Shown: positions 26,224 to 35,349, numbered from the stretch's first letter. The stretch is 64,000 nt of DNA from an uncultured Candidatus Melainabacteria bacterium (GCA_934728585.1 CAKVDZ010000007.1:1-64000); one strand, 5' to 3'. Program-made: numbers and translations. The notes: generated by a model from the letters alone, not told the origin.

Positions 26224-26400
26224 TTATTCAACTATGATAGCACCAACTGGGCATGCTTCTGCAGCTTCTTTAACTGAATCTTCGTTAGCAGCTACTTCAC
26301 CAGCGTTAACTTCAGCTTTGTCTGAAACTGTGAATACTTTTTCGCAAATTGATTCGCAAGCGCCACATGCAATGCAGCTATCTTCAATAGTAACGTTCAT
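26224..26400 (-). CDS. Small [4Fe-4S] ferredoxin (58 aa)
   Basis: A short gene encoding an acidic electron carrier. Cys9, Cys12 and Cys15 (CIACGAC) and Cys50 in EACPVGAI form the classic CxxCxxC...CP ligand set for one [4Fe-4S] cluster; Cys19 may form a disulphide or be free. Length and acidity match monocluster ferredoxins of anaerobes. AGGAG lies 8 nt before the ATG. It has its own promoter-like TATAAT overlapping a palindrome and a downstream terminator, so it is probably monocistronic. Redox partners cannot be assigned from the neighbours. Confidence 0.92.
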   Translation of the reverse strand: MNVTIEDSCIACGACESICEKVFTVSDKAEVNAGEVAANEDSVKEAAEACPVGAIIVE

Positions 26401-26439
26401 TGATTTTCTCCTTTTTTTTAATCGTACTTTTCTTACAAT

Positions 26440-26456
26440 TTTGATTATATATCAAA
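26440..26456 (-). promoter_or_regulatory. Ferredoxin promoter overlapped by a palindrome
   Basis: TTTGAT-N5-ATCAAA (26440-26456) covers a minus-strand TATAAT (26449-26444). The arms look like an FNR/CRP-family site, but the spacer is one base longer than the FNR consensus. An operator role is inference. Confidence 0.35.
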
Positions 26457-26460
26457 CAAT

Positions 26461-27636
26461 TTAAAAAATCCATTCTTTTACAAATTTAGATACAGTATCT
26501 AAACCATCAAGCATTCCTAAGTCTTTAGGTTGAAGCTTTTTGCTGTAAATAAGAATTGGAACATATTCACGAGTATGGTCTGTACCTGGAACAGTTGGGT
26601 CACAACCGTGGTCAGCAGTGATGATTAAGTAATCATCTTCGCCCATAGCGTCAATGAATTTTGGAATGTATGTATCAATTTCTTCAATTGCCTTTCCGTA
26701 ACCCTTAGCGTCGTTTCTGTGTCCGAATAACATGTCTGTATCAACTAAGTTTGTAAAGATTAATGATTTATCTGCATTTGGAACATCTTTGTATGCAATT
26801 GATTTCAAATCAAGAGTATTGTTGATTGCTTTTAAAGTCAATTCCAAACCTTCTTTGTTTGAACCAGTGTGAATTGCGTGGGTTACACCTTGTTTGCAGA
26901 AGATATCTTCAATTTTACCAATAGCGATAACTGTACCATTAGCTTTTTCAACATCTGTTAATATTGTATCTTGGTCTGGAGCAAGAACGTAGTCACGTCT
27001 GTCTTTGCCGATACGAGTTGGAACGCCATCTACTAAGTGGTAAGGTCTTGCAATTACACGAGAAACTGTTACACCTAAATCGTCAAACATTTTTCTTGCA
27101 ATTTTGCACCAATCATATAATGTTTCAAGTGGGATTAAATCTGTATCTACAGCAATTTGGAATACACTGTCCGCTGATGTGTAAACGATAGGGTATTTTG
27201 TTGCGTGATGTTCGTCGTTGTAGTCAACGATTACTTTTGTACCGCTTGCTGCACAGTTAGCTAAAACACCACCGCAGTTTGTTCTTTTTACGAATTCGTC
27301 GATAATTTCTTGAGGAAAACCTGTTTGAGTGAATGTTTTAAAAGCTTCTTTTAAAACGATACCAGCCATTTCCCAGTGACCAGTTGTTGTATCTTTACCG
27401 TTTGATTTTTCTTTCATTGTACCGTATTGACCAATTGGATTTGAAACTTTTTCGATACCTTTGAAGTCTTGAATGTTGCCTAAGCCTAATTTTGCTAAAT
27501 TTGGAACATTTAGACCGTTATTAAATTCGCAAACATTTTTCAATGTGTTGCATTCTGGAATATCGTTAAAATCTCTGCAATCTGGCATTGCACCGATACC
27601 CATTGAGTCAATAACTACTACAATTGCTCTTTTCAT
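26461..27636 (-). CDS. deoB: Phosphopentomutase
   Basis: 391 aa from the ATG at 27636, chosen because AAAGGTG precedes it by 7 nt and family members start MKRAIVVVIDS. The enzyme interconverts (deoxy)ribose 1- and 5-phosphate. Alkaline-phosphatase-fold metal ligands are visible: Asp in VIDSMGIGAMPD and in TADHGCDPT, plus HTREYVP. The phosphorylated Thr is in GKDTTTGHWEM. Its product is the substrate of DeoC (13572), completing nucleoside deoxyribose breakdown. It is divergent from nusB. Confidence 0.95.
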   Translation of the reverse strand: MKRAIVVVIDSMGIGAMPDCRDFNDIPECNTLKNVCEFNNGLNVPNLAKLGLGNIQDFKGIEKVSNPIGQYGTMKEKSNGKDTTTGHWEMAGIVLKEAFKTFTQTGFPQEIIDEFVKRTNCGGVLANCAASGTKVIVDYNDEHHATKYPIVYTSADSVFQIAVDTDLIPLETLYDWCKIARKMFDDLGVTVSRVIARPYHLVDGVPTRIGKDRRDYVLAPDQDTILTDVEKANGTVIAIGKIEDIFCKQGVTHAIHTGSNKEGLELTLKAINNTLDLKSIAYKDVPNADKSLIFTNLVDTDMLFGHRNDAKGYGKAIEEIDTYIPKFIDAMGEDDYLIITADHGCDPTVPGTDHTREYVPILIYSKKLQPKDLGMLDGLDTVSKFVKEWIF

Positions 27637-27750
27637 TTTAAACACCTTTCTTTTTAATAAAAACTCCTGATTAAAATATACCATGAAAAAAAATTTTGTG
27701 TTAGCATAAAAATAAAGAGTAAAGTACACAGGAAAATTTTAGAGGTATAT

Positions 27751-28410
27751 ATGCAAGCACGTAGAGCAGCAAGAGAATTAGCGTTAATTTTATTCTCACA
27801 ATTTGATAAAGTTATTTCGAAATATTCAACATCAGATTTTAACGAAATCTTATTAAAATCAGTTAGAATTTTAACAAACAATGCATCTAATGATTTAAAA
27901 CTTACAATTGGGCCATTAATCGATATGAAACAATATATTGATGAATATGAAGCAAATCATAAAATTAATTTAGAAAGACCTTTAGAGGTTTCAAATGTTC
28001 CAGTTCCACTTCCAATGACATCTGATATGAAAAATAAAATTGATGAGTTGTTAGAAATTGCTGAAAAAGCTTTAGCCGCTTTAGAAATTGCTGAATTTAC
28101 AACTTTAGAAAACAAAACAGAAGTTCAAGGTTATGCCGTAAAAATTGCTGAAATGTTTAAACAACATCATGAAGAAGTGGATAAACAAATTAAAGATTTT
28201 GCTCACGGTTGGGATTTTGATAGATTGGTTAAGGTTGACAAGGATATCTTAAGAATTGCAATTACAGAATTGATGTATATTGAAGAAGTTCCACACAAGG
28301 TTGTTATTGACGAAGCTGTAGAATTAGCTAAAAAATATTCAACAGAAGATAGTTCTTCATTTATCAACGGAATTTTAGCAAAAGTTGTTTACGAATTAGG
28401 AATTAAATAA
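27751..28410 (+). CDS. nusB: Transcription antitermination factor NusB (long form)
   Basis: 219 aa, compared with about 140 in E. coli. The N-terminus MQARRAARELALILFSQ and the C-terminal core with DKDILRIAITELMYIEEVPHKVVIDEAVELAKKYS are diagnostic; the extra residues (about 20-130) are a helical insertion, as in cyanobacterial NusB. With NusE it binds boxA RNA in rRNA antitermination. AGAGGT precedes the ATG by 5 nt. Its stop overlaps the ftsY ATG by one base. Confidence 0.92.
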   Translation: MQARRAARELALILFSQFDKVISKYSTSDFNEILLKSVRILTNNASNDLKLTIGPLIDMKQYIDEYEANHKINLERPLEVSNVPVPLPMTSDMKNKIDELLEIAEKALAALEIAEFTTLENKTEVQGYAVKIAEMFKQHHEEVDKQIKDFAHGWDFDRLVKVDKDILRIAITELMYIEEVPHKVVIDEAVELAKKYSTEDSSSFINGILAKVVYELGIK

Positions 28411-29321
28411 TGTTTAACTTTTTCCATAATAGCTTTGAAAATCTAAAAAAAACTGTTTCTAAAACAGCACAATCGCTTGTTGGAAATGTAGTTGAGTCTG
28501 TTCAAGACGAGGCAGAATTTTCTGATTTTGTTTTAGAAGATATGGAAGATTTATTAATCAGTGCTGATTTAGGAGTAAATTATGCATCTGAATTGGTTGA
28601 TAACTTAAGAAATCAGTCAAAAGTTCGACCATCTGAGGTTAAAACTTATTTAAAAAATTCGTTTGTTGAAACTTTAAATCAAGCTGGAGATACAAAATTA
28701 AAAGTGTCTGACGGTTTGAATATATATTTTATTACAGGTGTAAACGGTGTTGGAAAAACGACACTAATCGGAAAATTAGCTTATCAGTTTAAACAATCTG
28801 GTAAAAAAGTTTTAGTTGCTGCGGCAGATACTTTCCGTGCTGCAGCAGAAGAACAACTTGATATTTGGTCAAAACGTGCTGGAGCTGATATTGTTAGAAA
28901 AGACAAAGGTGATCCTGCCGCAGTAGTTTATGAAGCAATTGAAAAGGCTCATAACGAAAATTATGATATTCTTTTGATTGACACTGCTGGACGTTTGCAA
29001 AATAAGTTTAATTTGATGGAAGAATTAGCAAAGATTAAGACTGTAGTTGATAAAAAGGCTCCTGAAGCTTTAAGAGAAACTATTTTGGTTCTAGATGCAA
29101 ACACTGGACAAAATGGCTTACAACAAGCAAAAATTTTTAAAGAAGCCGTAAATTTAACTTCAGTTGCTCTTACAAAACTTGATGGTTCTGCTAAAGGTGC
29201 GATAGTTTTAGCTATTGCAAAAGAATTGAAACTCCCTGTTAAATTAATTGGAGTTGGTGAAAAAATGGAAGACTTGAAAGAGTTTGTTCCAAATGATTTT
29301 ATTAATGCGTTGTTCTCATGA
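28410..29321 (+). CDS. ftsY: Signal recognition particle receptor FtsY
   Basis: 303-aa SRP GTPase: a helical N domain (residues 1-100) and a G domain with G1 GVNGVGKTT, G3 DTAGRLQNK, the insertion-box motif DTFRAAAEEQL and G4 TKLDGSAKG. It lacks the long acidic A domain of E. coli. It targets ribosome-nascent chains to the membrane. The gene overlaps nusB by 1 base and the following peptidase gene by 4 (ATGA). Confidence 0.95.
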   Translation: MFNFFHNSFENLKKTVSKTAQSLVGNVVESVQDEAEFSDFVLEDMEDLLISADLGVNYASELVDNLRNQSKVRPSEVKTYLKNSFVETLNQAGDTKLKVSDGLNIYFITGVNGVGKTTLIGKLAYQFKQSGKKVLVAAADTFRAAAEEQLDIWSKRAGADIVRKDKGDPAAVVYEAIEKAHNENYDILLIDTAGRLQNKFNLMEELAKIKTVVDKKAPEALRETILVLDANTGQNGLQQAKIFKEAVNLTSVALTKLDGSAKGAIVLAIAKELKLPVKLIGVGEKMEDLKEFVPNDFINALFS

Positions 29322-29941
29322 AAAATTTAAAAGAAACAGTTTCAAAATTAGGTAAGAAAATTCAACTTTTAGGTAATGAAAATAACAAGCCAATTCTTGT
29401 TATTGGTGTTTTTCATGGTGATGAACCTCAAGGAAAATTTTTGATTGAAAAATATTTAAAACAAAACCAAAATTCTGATATGCTTTATATTCCTTGCTTA
29501 AACCCTGATGGAATGGAGTTGAATACTCGCCAAAATTCAAACAAGGTTGATTTAAACAGAAATTTTCCGACTGAAAACTGGATTTTATCTAATGATGAAG
29601 ACTATTTTGGCGGAAATGAACCAGCAAGCGAAATTGAAACAAAATTTATGGTTGAAGTTATTGAAGAATATAAACCAAAATTCATTTTGACACTTCACTC
29701 TCCGTATTGCGTTGTAAATTACGATGGTGATGCTTTAGCGTATGCAAAAGAAATTTCTAAAATTATAGATTATCCAGTACAAAGTGATATTGGATATCCA
29801 ACGCCAGGCAGTTTTGGCACGTATTGTGGAGTTGAAAGAAAAATTCCGACAATAACTTTGGAGTTAGATGAAAATATTGATGTAACGAGATTAGTAAAAC
29901 CTGTTCATAAAATATTTGATTATATAAATTCCGTGTTATAA
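29318..29941 (+). CDS. M14-family zinc carboxypeptidase, MpaA-like
   Basis: 207 aa. Zinc ligands are His33 and Glu36 in FHGDEPQG and His127 in TLHSPY; the catalytic base is Glu182 in ITLELDE. CLNPDGMELN and VDLNRNFP are family signatures. The closest match in layout is murein peptide amidase A, which trims gamma-D-Glu-meso-Dap bonds of murein peptides in the cytoplasm; the absence of a signal peptide fits. It overlaps ftsY by 4 bases. Exact substrate is inference. Confidence 0.8.
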   Translation: MKNLKETVSKLGKKIQLLGNENNKPILVIGVFHGDEPQGKFLIEKYLKQNQNSDMLYIPCLNPDGMELNTRQNSNKVDLNRNFPTENWILSNDEDYFGGNEPASEIETKFMVEVIEEYKPKFILTLHSPYCVVNYDGDALAYAKEISKIIDYPVQSDIGYPTPGSFGTYCGVERKIPTITLELDENIDVTRLVKPVHKIFDYINSVL

Positions 29942-29975
29942 TTTTTTTAGTTAACAAATATAAGGAGATATAAAA

Positions 29976-30218
29976 ATGGCACAAGAACCTAAATTAATCG
30001 CAGTTGTACCTAGAAGTGCTACTGAACAAATGCAAATTTCAATCAACGAATATAAAGGTAAATCTTATTTAGATTTAAGAATTCACTATACAACAGATGA
30101 TGGTCAAACTTGGTTACCTACAAAAAAAGGCGTAACTTGTTCTCCAGAAAATTTAGAAATTTTGCGTGATGCTATTGATGAAGCTATGAAAGAATTTACA
30201 ACAGAGGTAGAAGAATAG
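29976..30218 (+). CDS. PC4/p15-family (YdbC-like) ssDNA-binding protein
   Basis: 80 aa matching the transcriptional coactivator PC4 fold: QISINEYKGKSYLDLRIHYT, then WLPTKKGVTCSPENLEIL, then an amphipathic helix. Bacterial members bind single-stranded DNA and RNA as dimers. The gene has a strong AAGGAG site and directly precedes priA, overlapping it by one base, which suggests a role in replication or repair. That link is inference. Confidence 0.85.
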   Translation: MAQEPKLIAVVPRSATEQMQISINEYKGKSYLDLRIHYTTDDGQTWLPTKKGVTCSPENLEILRDAIDEAMKEFTTEVEE

Positions 30219-32419
30219 TGAATAAATATGCTTTAGTTCTTGTAAATATCAAGGGCTTGGGCGTAAAAACTTTTAGTTATTTAATCCCTGATGCGTTTAA
30301 ACCTGTTATTAAAATTGGGCAGGCGGTACTTGTACCATTTGGACGTCAGGGATTAATTAATGCGTTTGTGGTTGGTTTTTCTGATTATTTACCACCTGAA
30401 ATTAAGGCAAAGAAAATTAGCAAAATTTTGGACGAAAAGCCACTGTTTTCGCTTGAATATTTAAAACTTTTAGAATGGGTCTCTAATTACTATTGTTGCG
30501 ACTTTGTGACTGTTTTAAATATGGCTATTCCGCTAAAACTTATTGATAAAAATGCAAAAACGGAGTCTGTTGTTGAGTTTGTTAAAAAAGATGGTGCAAC
30601 AAAGCGTCAATTACAAGTTTTAGATTTATTGGAAAAGTTTAAAAAAGTAAATTTAACAGAATTTGAAAAAGTTGCAAAAACAACTAGAGCTACAATTAAA
30701 AAACTTGAAGCTTTGGGTTGTTTAAAAATTGTTGAAGATGAATTATATCGCAATCCTTTGTCTATTTTTTCAGAAGTTAAAACGGAAGATTTATACGAAC
30801 TTCAAGGTGAGCAAAAAGAGGTTTATGAAAAAATATCTAAATTAAAAGAGGTTAAAAATCCGATTTTAATTCACGGGGTTACTGCGTCTGGCAAAACGGA
30901 GGTTTATTTTAAACTAATTAAGGATACAATTGAAGCTGGAAAAAATGTATTGTTTTTAGCGCCAGAAATTGCGTTAGCTTCTCAATTAACAAAACGTTTA
31001 GCTCGTAAATTTGGAATAAATGATATTGCAATTTGGCATAGTTCAATTTCAGAGGGTGAGCGTTATGACGTTTGGCAAAAACTTTATAGAAATGAGATAA
31101 AAATTCTTGCAGGTGCTCGTTCAGCAGTATTTGCACCATTAAAAAATATTGGTCTAATAATTATTGATGAAGAACATGAAAGTGCGTATAAACAGACTTC
31201 TCCAGCTCCTCGTTATGATGCAAGGCTTGTTGCTGAAAAACTTGCTGAATTTTATGGTGCAAAATTGATTTTAGGTTCGGCAACACCTGATATTTCGTCT
31301 TATTACAAGGCTGTAAACTCAAATACATTATTTGAGCTGAAACATCGATACAACAATGCTCCGCTTGCAAAAACTTATGTTATAAATATGCAAACGCACA
31401 TGCAAGCTGCATATAGAGGTGTTATTTCAAAACCTTTGCAAACAGAAATTAGGGCAACTCTTGAAAAAGGTCAACAAGTTATTATTTTGATTAATAGACG
31501 AGGATTTTCGACATATACACAGTGTCAATCTTGCGGAACGGTTATAGAATGCCCCAATTGCGCTATTCCAATGATTTGGCATAGTGCTGATAGTAAATTA
31601 AGATGCCATTATTGCAATCAAACGATGTCATTTCCTGATGAATGCCCAGAATGCGGTTCTGATGCCTTGCATAACTCTGGAACTGGAACTCAAAAAATTG
31701 AAATGTACTTGAAAGAATTGTTTAAAGATGCAAATATTGTTAGAATTGATAGTGATTCTTTAACAAGAAAAAATGAACATATAAAAATTTTGAATAGCTT
31801 CCAAAAAGGTGAAATTGATATTCTAGTAGGTACCCAAATGATTGCAAAAGGGCTTGATAACCCTAATGTAACACTTGTTGGTGTAATCAGCGCAGATGCA
31901 AGCTTTAATCTGCCCGATTTTAGAGCTTCTGAACGTGGCTTTCAACTTTTGACACAGGTAGCAGGACGTGTAGGTCGTGGTGAATTTACAGGAAATGTTC
32001 TATTCCAAACATATAATCCTGATTTTTATGCTTTACAAACAGCAAGAGAACAAAATTATAAACAATTCTTTGATACAGAAATTGTTGCAAGAGAGGAATT
32101 TGAATATCCTCCATTCTCTAAAATTATTCGCTTTATTCTGAGTGCGGAAAATCAGTTTAGAGCAGAAAAAGCTTCACAAGAAATTGCATTAAGGTTTAAT
32201 ACTATGGTGGATAAATTTGGAATTTCTGAAAAGTTGGAGGTTTTAGGTCCGACTCCGTGTGTTTTTGAACGCTTGAACGGAAAATTTAGATTTCAAATTC
32301 TAATTAAAAATCGTATGGACGAAAAAGGTCATGATTTTGTATCAAGATTTTTGCACCAAATTGTATTGCCGAAAGACATTAAATTGACAGTTGACGTTGA
32401 CCCAATTGATATTTTGTAG
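30218..32419 (+). CDS. priA: Primosomal protein N' (PriA helicase)
   Basis: 733-aa 3'-5' helicase that restarts stalled replication forks. The order is: N-terminal DNA-binding domain (1-100), winged helix, Walker A GVTASGKTEVY, DEEH box (IIDEEHESAYKQ), motif III LGSATPD, and a paired zinc module with CQSCGTVIECPNC, CHYCNQ and CPECGSD. Motif V/VI regions include GTQMIAKGLD and QVAGRVGRG. The GTG start at 30218 overlaps the preceding stop by one base. It is the last gene of the nusB-ftsY unit and converges on the pilin gene with a 2-bp gap. Confidence 0.95.
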   Translation: MNKYALVLVNIKGLGVKTFSYLIPDAFKPVIKIGQAVLVPFGRQGLINAFVVGFSDYLPPEIKAKKISKILDEKPLFSLEYLKLLEWVSNYYCCDFVTVLNMAIPLKLIDKNAKTESVVEFVKKDGATKRQLQVLDLLEKFKKVNLTEFEKVAKTTRATIKKLEALGCLKIVEDELYRNPLSIFSEVKTEDLYELQGEQKEVYEKISKLKEVKNPILIHGVTASGKTEVYFKLIKDTIEAGKNVLFLAPEIALASQLTKRLARKFGINDIAIWHSSISEGERYDVWQKLYRNEIKILAGARSAVFAPLKNIGLIIIDEEHESAYKQTSPAPRYDARLVAEKLAEFYGAKLILGSATPDISSYYKAVNSNTLFELKHRYNNAPLAKTYVINMQTHMQAAYRGVISKPLQTEIRATLEKGQQVIILINRRGFSTYTQCQSCGTVIECPNCAIPMIWHSADSKLRCHYCNQTMSFPDECPECGSDALHNSGTGTQKIEMYLKELFKDANIVRIDSDSLTRKNEHIKILNSFQKGEIDILVGTQMIAKGLDNPNVTLVGVISADASFNLPDFRASERGFQLLTQVAGRVGRGEFTGNVLFQTYNPDFYALQTAREQNYKQFFDTEIVAREEFEYPPFSKIIRFILSAENQFRAEKASQEIALRFNTMVDKFGISEKLEVLGPTPCVFERLNGKFRFQILIKNRMDEKGHDFVSRFLHQIVLPKDIKLTVDVDPIDIL

Positions 32420-32421
32420 GG

Positions 32422-33750
32422 TTAGTTTATTTTCTTGATTACAAAACTAGGTTTGTTAATGAATATTCTGCAGTTATTAGTTCCATTTTGGTCAATGCAC
32501 TGTGTTAGTGGTGCAATTGAACCACACATACCAGTGTAATCAGTTCCATTTGCATAAGCTGAATAAGCGCCAGCTGTATTTGCGTAACAACTTGCGTAAA
32601 CTAATGGACGCATAGCAAATATAGGACTGTGATTAGGTATCTCGTATCGATTAGAATTTTGGGTTCTAGTCATAACTTTTGCTGTCAAGAATGATAGAGG
32701 AAATCCAGTTTCGTAAGCAGGTCTAACGGCACCATCTCTGTATACATGAAATAAAAATACATCTTGATTTAACCTATCTGGACCATTTGCAGTATCGTTT
32801 GAGCTAGCCATTTTGCCGTTAATGTCAATATATACGTTAAAATAATCTTTGTTATTAGCCCAATAATCTCTAGCAAGTTTTGAAATATTGTTGTTGGCTG
32901 TATTATGTTTAATTGCGTATTTTGCAACATAATCTCTAAATTCGTTTGGATATTGTTTTAACGACGAATTTTTTAAGGTGTCAATACTAGTAAAAGTTGT
33001 AGTCAATGCAGTTGGCCAATATTCATACCAGTAATTTTCTTCGTTGTTTATAACACCATTATAACTAGGGTCAAGTGGGTCTACTGTAACAACTTGTCTT
33101 GTATTGAAATAATTATTGTATAGGTATTTTCCAAGATAAACTACATGACCATTAGGGAGATATAATTGAGGAGTAAATCCTGAAAAATTTATTGGTATGC
33201 TTGCGCTATCGTCAATTAAAGTATTTTTTGTAATGTTTGTTGCACAGCCAATATTGTAATCTTCAAGTTTATATATACTTGCTAATCTTTGGCAAAAGCC
33301 ACTTTGCATGTATTTGTATTTTTCTTTTTCGATGGCGGTTGTTAAATTAGCATAAGCAGTGGTACTTAAGCCAGGGTCAACTTCTGCATCTGTACCTAAT
33401 GTTTTTCGTGCAATTACCTTTGGAAGTTGAGTACCTATACCAGGGTATTTATTTTGATAAAAGTTACATACGTGTGTACTACCATCTCTGCCATAAGCTT
33501 CAATGTTTTGATCAGCACAAATGGAACCTATTTCTGTTGAAAAATCAATATGACCTTCGCTCGCCATATTAAGTACAGCGTTTTGTAAATTTACAAAAGC
33601 AGTATATACACCTATCCTTTTTATATAATCAGCTTTTGGCTTACTTAGTGACATACCAGCAACAGATACAATACCAATGATAAAAAATATCATCATAATT
33701 TCAATTAATGATATTGCCCCGATATGAAATTTACGCCAATGAAAAATCAT
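32422..33750 (-). CDS. Large pilin-like protein (prepilin-type N-terminus)
   Basis: 442 aa. The N-terminus KFHIGA|ISLIEIMM is a prepilin peptidase site with Ala at -1 and Glu at +5, then a hydrophobic helix IFFIIGIVSVAGM. The rest is a secreted-type domain rich in Asn, Tyr and Thr with scattered Cys (e.g. NIGCATN, SCYANTAG, GMCGSIAPLTQC). It is much larger than typical major pilins, suggesting an adhesin-like minor pilin or pseudopilin; this is inference. Its start lies 20 bases inside the upstream DUF3326 gene, so expression is probably coupled. Confidence 0.75.
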   Translation of the reverse strand: MIFHWRKFHIGAISLIEIMMIFFIIGIVSVAGMSLSKPKADYIKRIGVYTAFVNLQNAVLNMASEGHIDFSTEIGSICADQNIEAYGRDGSTHVCNFYQNKYPGIGTQLPKVIARKTLGTDAEVDPGLSTTAYANLTTAIEKEKYKYMQSGFCQRLASIYKLEDYNIGCATNITKNTLIDDSASIPINFSGFTPQLYLPNGHVVYLGKYLYNNYFNTRQVVTVDPLDPSYNGVINNEENYWYEYWPTALTTTFTSIDTLKNSSLKQYPNEFRDYVAKYAIKHNTANNNISKLARDYWANNKDYFNVYIDINGKMASSNDTANGPDRLNQDVFLFHVYRDGAVRPAYETGFPLSFLTAKVMTRTQNSNRYEIPNHSPIFAMRPLVYASCYANTAGAYSAYANGTDYTGMCGSIAPLTQCIDQNGTNNCRIFINKPSFVIKKIN

Positions 33751-34717
33751 TTTTGATTTGCTCCAAACATTCTTGATATGTGCTTACTATATTTATACCA
33801 CATGTTTTATTAATTGACGCGTTTGTTACATTAAGAAGGGTAACATTTTCTTTAACCGCGTATATTGGAATATTTCTTTTTAACGCTTCAAAAATAGGGA
33901 TTGAACCAAGAGCATTATGTGGAACTACCAAATAATCTACATCTTTTATTGAAATTCCATCTTTTTTACTAAGCGTTGGAGCTTGATTTAAACCTATTAA
34001 GATACAAGGTAAAAACGTTGGTGTGATATATTCTGATGCACTTTTTGGATTAACAATTTTTGATGAAATCTCACAGCTTTCAAAAGCTGGAGAGTGCGCA
34101 CAAGGTACTTTGAATTTTTTAGTTATACAATGCGAAATTATCGCTTCAACACCTCCAACAGGATCAACACCACTACCGTTTTCGTAATCTTCACTGTCTT
34201 CGTCTTTAAATAAACAGACCACGCCTATTGCGTCACACCCGTTATTAAGCAAACTTTCTGCGCTTTCATAAAGTGTTTCTATATTTTTTACGTATCCTGT
34301 TGAAATTCCGCTTTCATCAACGTAAAAATCAACTCCAACCTCATCGTTTGTTATTTCATAGTCACTAATATTTATTCCATAAACTGTTTTAACAGCATTT
34401 ATAGTGTTAATATGAACGTTTAAAACATCTTGTGGTATGCTTTTGTCAAAAATTACGCCAATTTTGTTATTATTGCTTTCTTGCAAATGAATTTTACCCT
34501 TAAAAAATTCATCAATTGCAAATCCCTCAACATAGAGCATATTCTTATCAATTCCTGAAAATCCACCCGCATTAACAACATTCGGATTTACAATTAGTTT
34601 GTTGTTTTTTGAAAAAAGTCGAGCGTAATTACTTGCATCACCAGCGTAACCGCCAATTGAGGCTCCAATACCAGTTGGTACAATAAACACTCCTAATAGT
34701 TCGTTATTATTTATCAT
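33731..34717 (-). CDS. DUF3326-family protein
   Basis: 328 aa with FIVPTGIGASIGGYAGDA near the start, NPNVVNAGG and LYVEGFAIDEF next, and a C-terminal PCILIGLNQAP and VVPHNALGSIP. These match DUF3326 proteins known mainly from cyanobacteria and plants. Function is unknown; the Gly-rich N-terminus suggests a nucleotide or cofactor pocket. No ribosome site precedes the ATG; a TATAAT ends 7 nt upstream, so the mRNA is predicted to be nearly leaderless. The 3' end overlaps the pilin gene by 20 bases. Confidence 0.8.
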   Translation of the reverse strand: MINNNELLGVFIVPTGIGASIGGYAGDASNYARLFSKNNKLIVNPNVVNAGGFSGIDKNMLYVEGFAIDEFFKGKIHLQESNNNKIGVIFDKSIPQDVLNVHINTINAVKTVYGINISDYEITNDEVGVDFYVDESGISTGYVKNIETLYESAESLLNNGCDAIGVVCLFKDEDSEDYENGSGVDPVGGVEAIISHCITKKFKVPCAHSPAFESCEISSKIVNPKSASEYITPTFLPCILIGLNQAPTLSKKDGISIKDVDYLVVPHNALGSIPIFEALKRNIPIYAVKENVTLLNVTNASINKTCGINIVSTYQECLEQIKNDFSLA

Positions 34718-34724
34718 ATTTTAT

Positions 34725-34730
34725 ATTATA
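34725..34730 (-). promoter_or_regulatory. -10 element of the DUF3326 gene
   Basis: Minus-strand TATAAT is followed by ATAAAAT and ATG at 34717, giving a predicted leader of about one base. The element overlaps the outer end of the terminator stem at 34728-34769. Confidence 0.5.
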
Positions 34731-34769
34731 TACAAAAAAAAGAGGCTTTCGCCTCTTTTTTTTGTATAT
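34728..34769 (-). terminator. Terminator of the coiled-coil gene, 19-bp stem
   Basis: Perfect inverted repeat with arms 34728-34746 and 34751-34769 and a TTTC loop (core AGAGGC/GCCTCT). In minus-strand RNA a run of eight U follows the GC core. It separates the 35168 gene from the DUF3326 promoter. Confidence 0.88.
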
Positions 34770-34781
34770 TTAAACTTTGTA

Positions 34782-35168
34782 TTAACCGTTTTGTGCTCCG
34801 TAAGTATGAGCTTTTTGAACGCCTTGTTGTAAAGCTGATGTCCAAGAAGTAATGTAACCATCTAGTTGAGCGATTTCAGTTTCGCAATTACTTTTGTCTT
34901 GACCAAGTTCGTTTTCCCATCTAGCAATATCAGCTAATTCTAGGTTCATTTTTTTATCTAAAACATCAACTGCATCTTCATATTCTACAGAATCCTTGCC
35001 ATATTGTTCAGCAGCATCAGCCTTTTTAGCGTCGTAAAGTTCGTTAATTGAAGAAGAATCTCTTGTTGCAACCTCAAGTTGATGTGCAATTTGAGATAGC
35101 TCGAATTGTTTATCCGATCTGCGCATTTTATAGGCTAAAAGCATTGTTTGTATTCCTGCGTATGCCAT
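34782..35168 (-). CDS. Small coiled-coil protein (128 aa), unknown
   Basis: A soluble, acidic, almost wholly helical protein. After a short N-terminus MAYAGIQTMLLAYKM, residues about 20-115 form long amphipathic helices rich in Glu, Asp, Lys and Gln (e.g. MNLELADIARWENEL). It ends in AHTYGAQNG. It resembles in general character small helical chaperones or needle/filament-type proteins, but I recognise no family. AGAGGT precedes the ATG by 5 nt, and it has its own terminator, so it is monocistronic. Confidence 0.6.
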   Translation of the reverse strand: MAYAGIQTMLLAYKMRRSDKQFELSQIAHQLEVATRDSSSINELYDAKKADAAEQYGKDSVEYEDAVDVLDKKMNLELADIARWENELGQDKSNCETEIAQLDGYITSWTSALQQGVQKAHTYGAQNG

Positions 35169-35349
35169 ATTGCACCTCTAACTTTACTTACACTTTATAA
35201 CTTACACTATTATAAAAACTTTTAGAACGTTCCAATTTCACAATTGGCTTAATTTGTTACAAATCGTTACATAAAATGCATATTAGTTACTTGTCTATAT
35301 AAAAGTATTTATTCTTGTAATAAAATATACATGGTAATGAGGTAAGTTT

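Noticed and set aside
26071..26277. Open frame on the plus strand over the ferredoxin terminator
   Set aside because: It crosses a terminator and the antisense ferredoxin gene, has no ribosome site and encodes no recognisable sequence.
26440..26456. True FNR box
   Set aside because: Spacer is 5 bases instead of 4; kept only as a low-confidence palindrome.
27637..27729. Upstream extension of deoB
   Set aside because: The extra 31 residues are Phe/Tyr/Lys-rich and not like the family; the ATG at 27636 has a good ribosome site and the conserved start.
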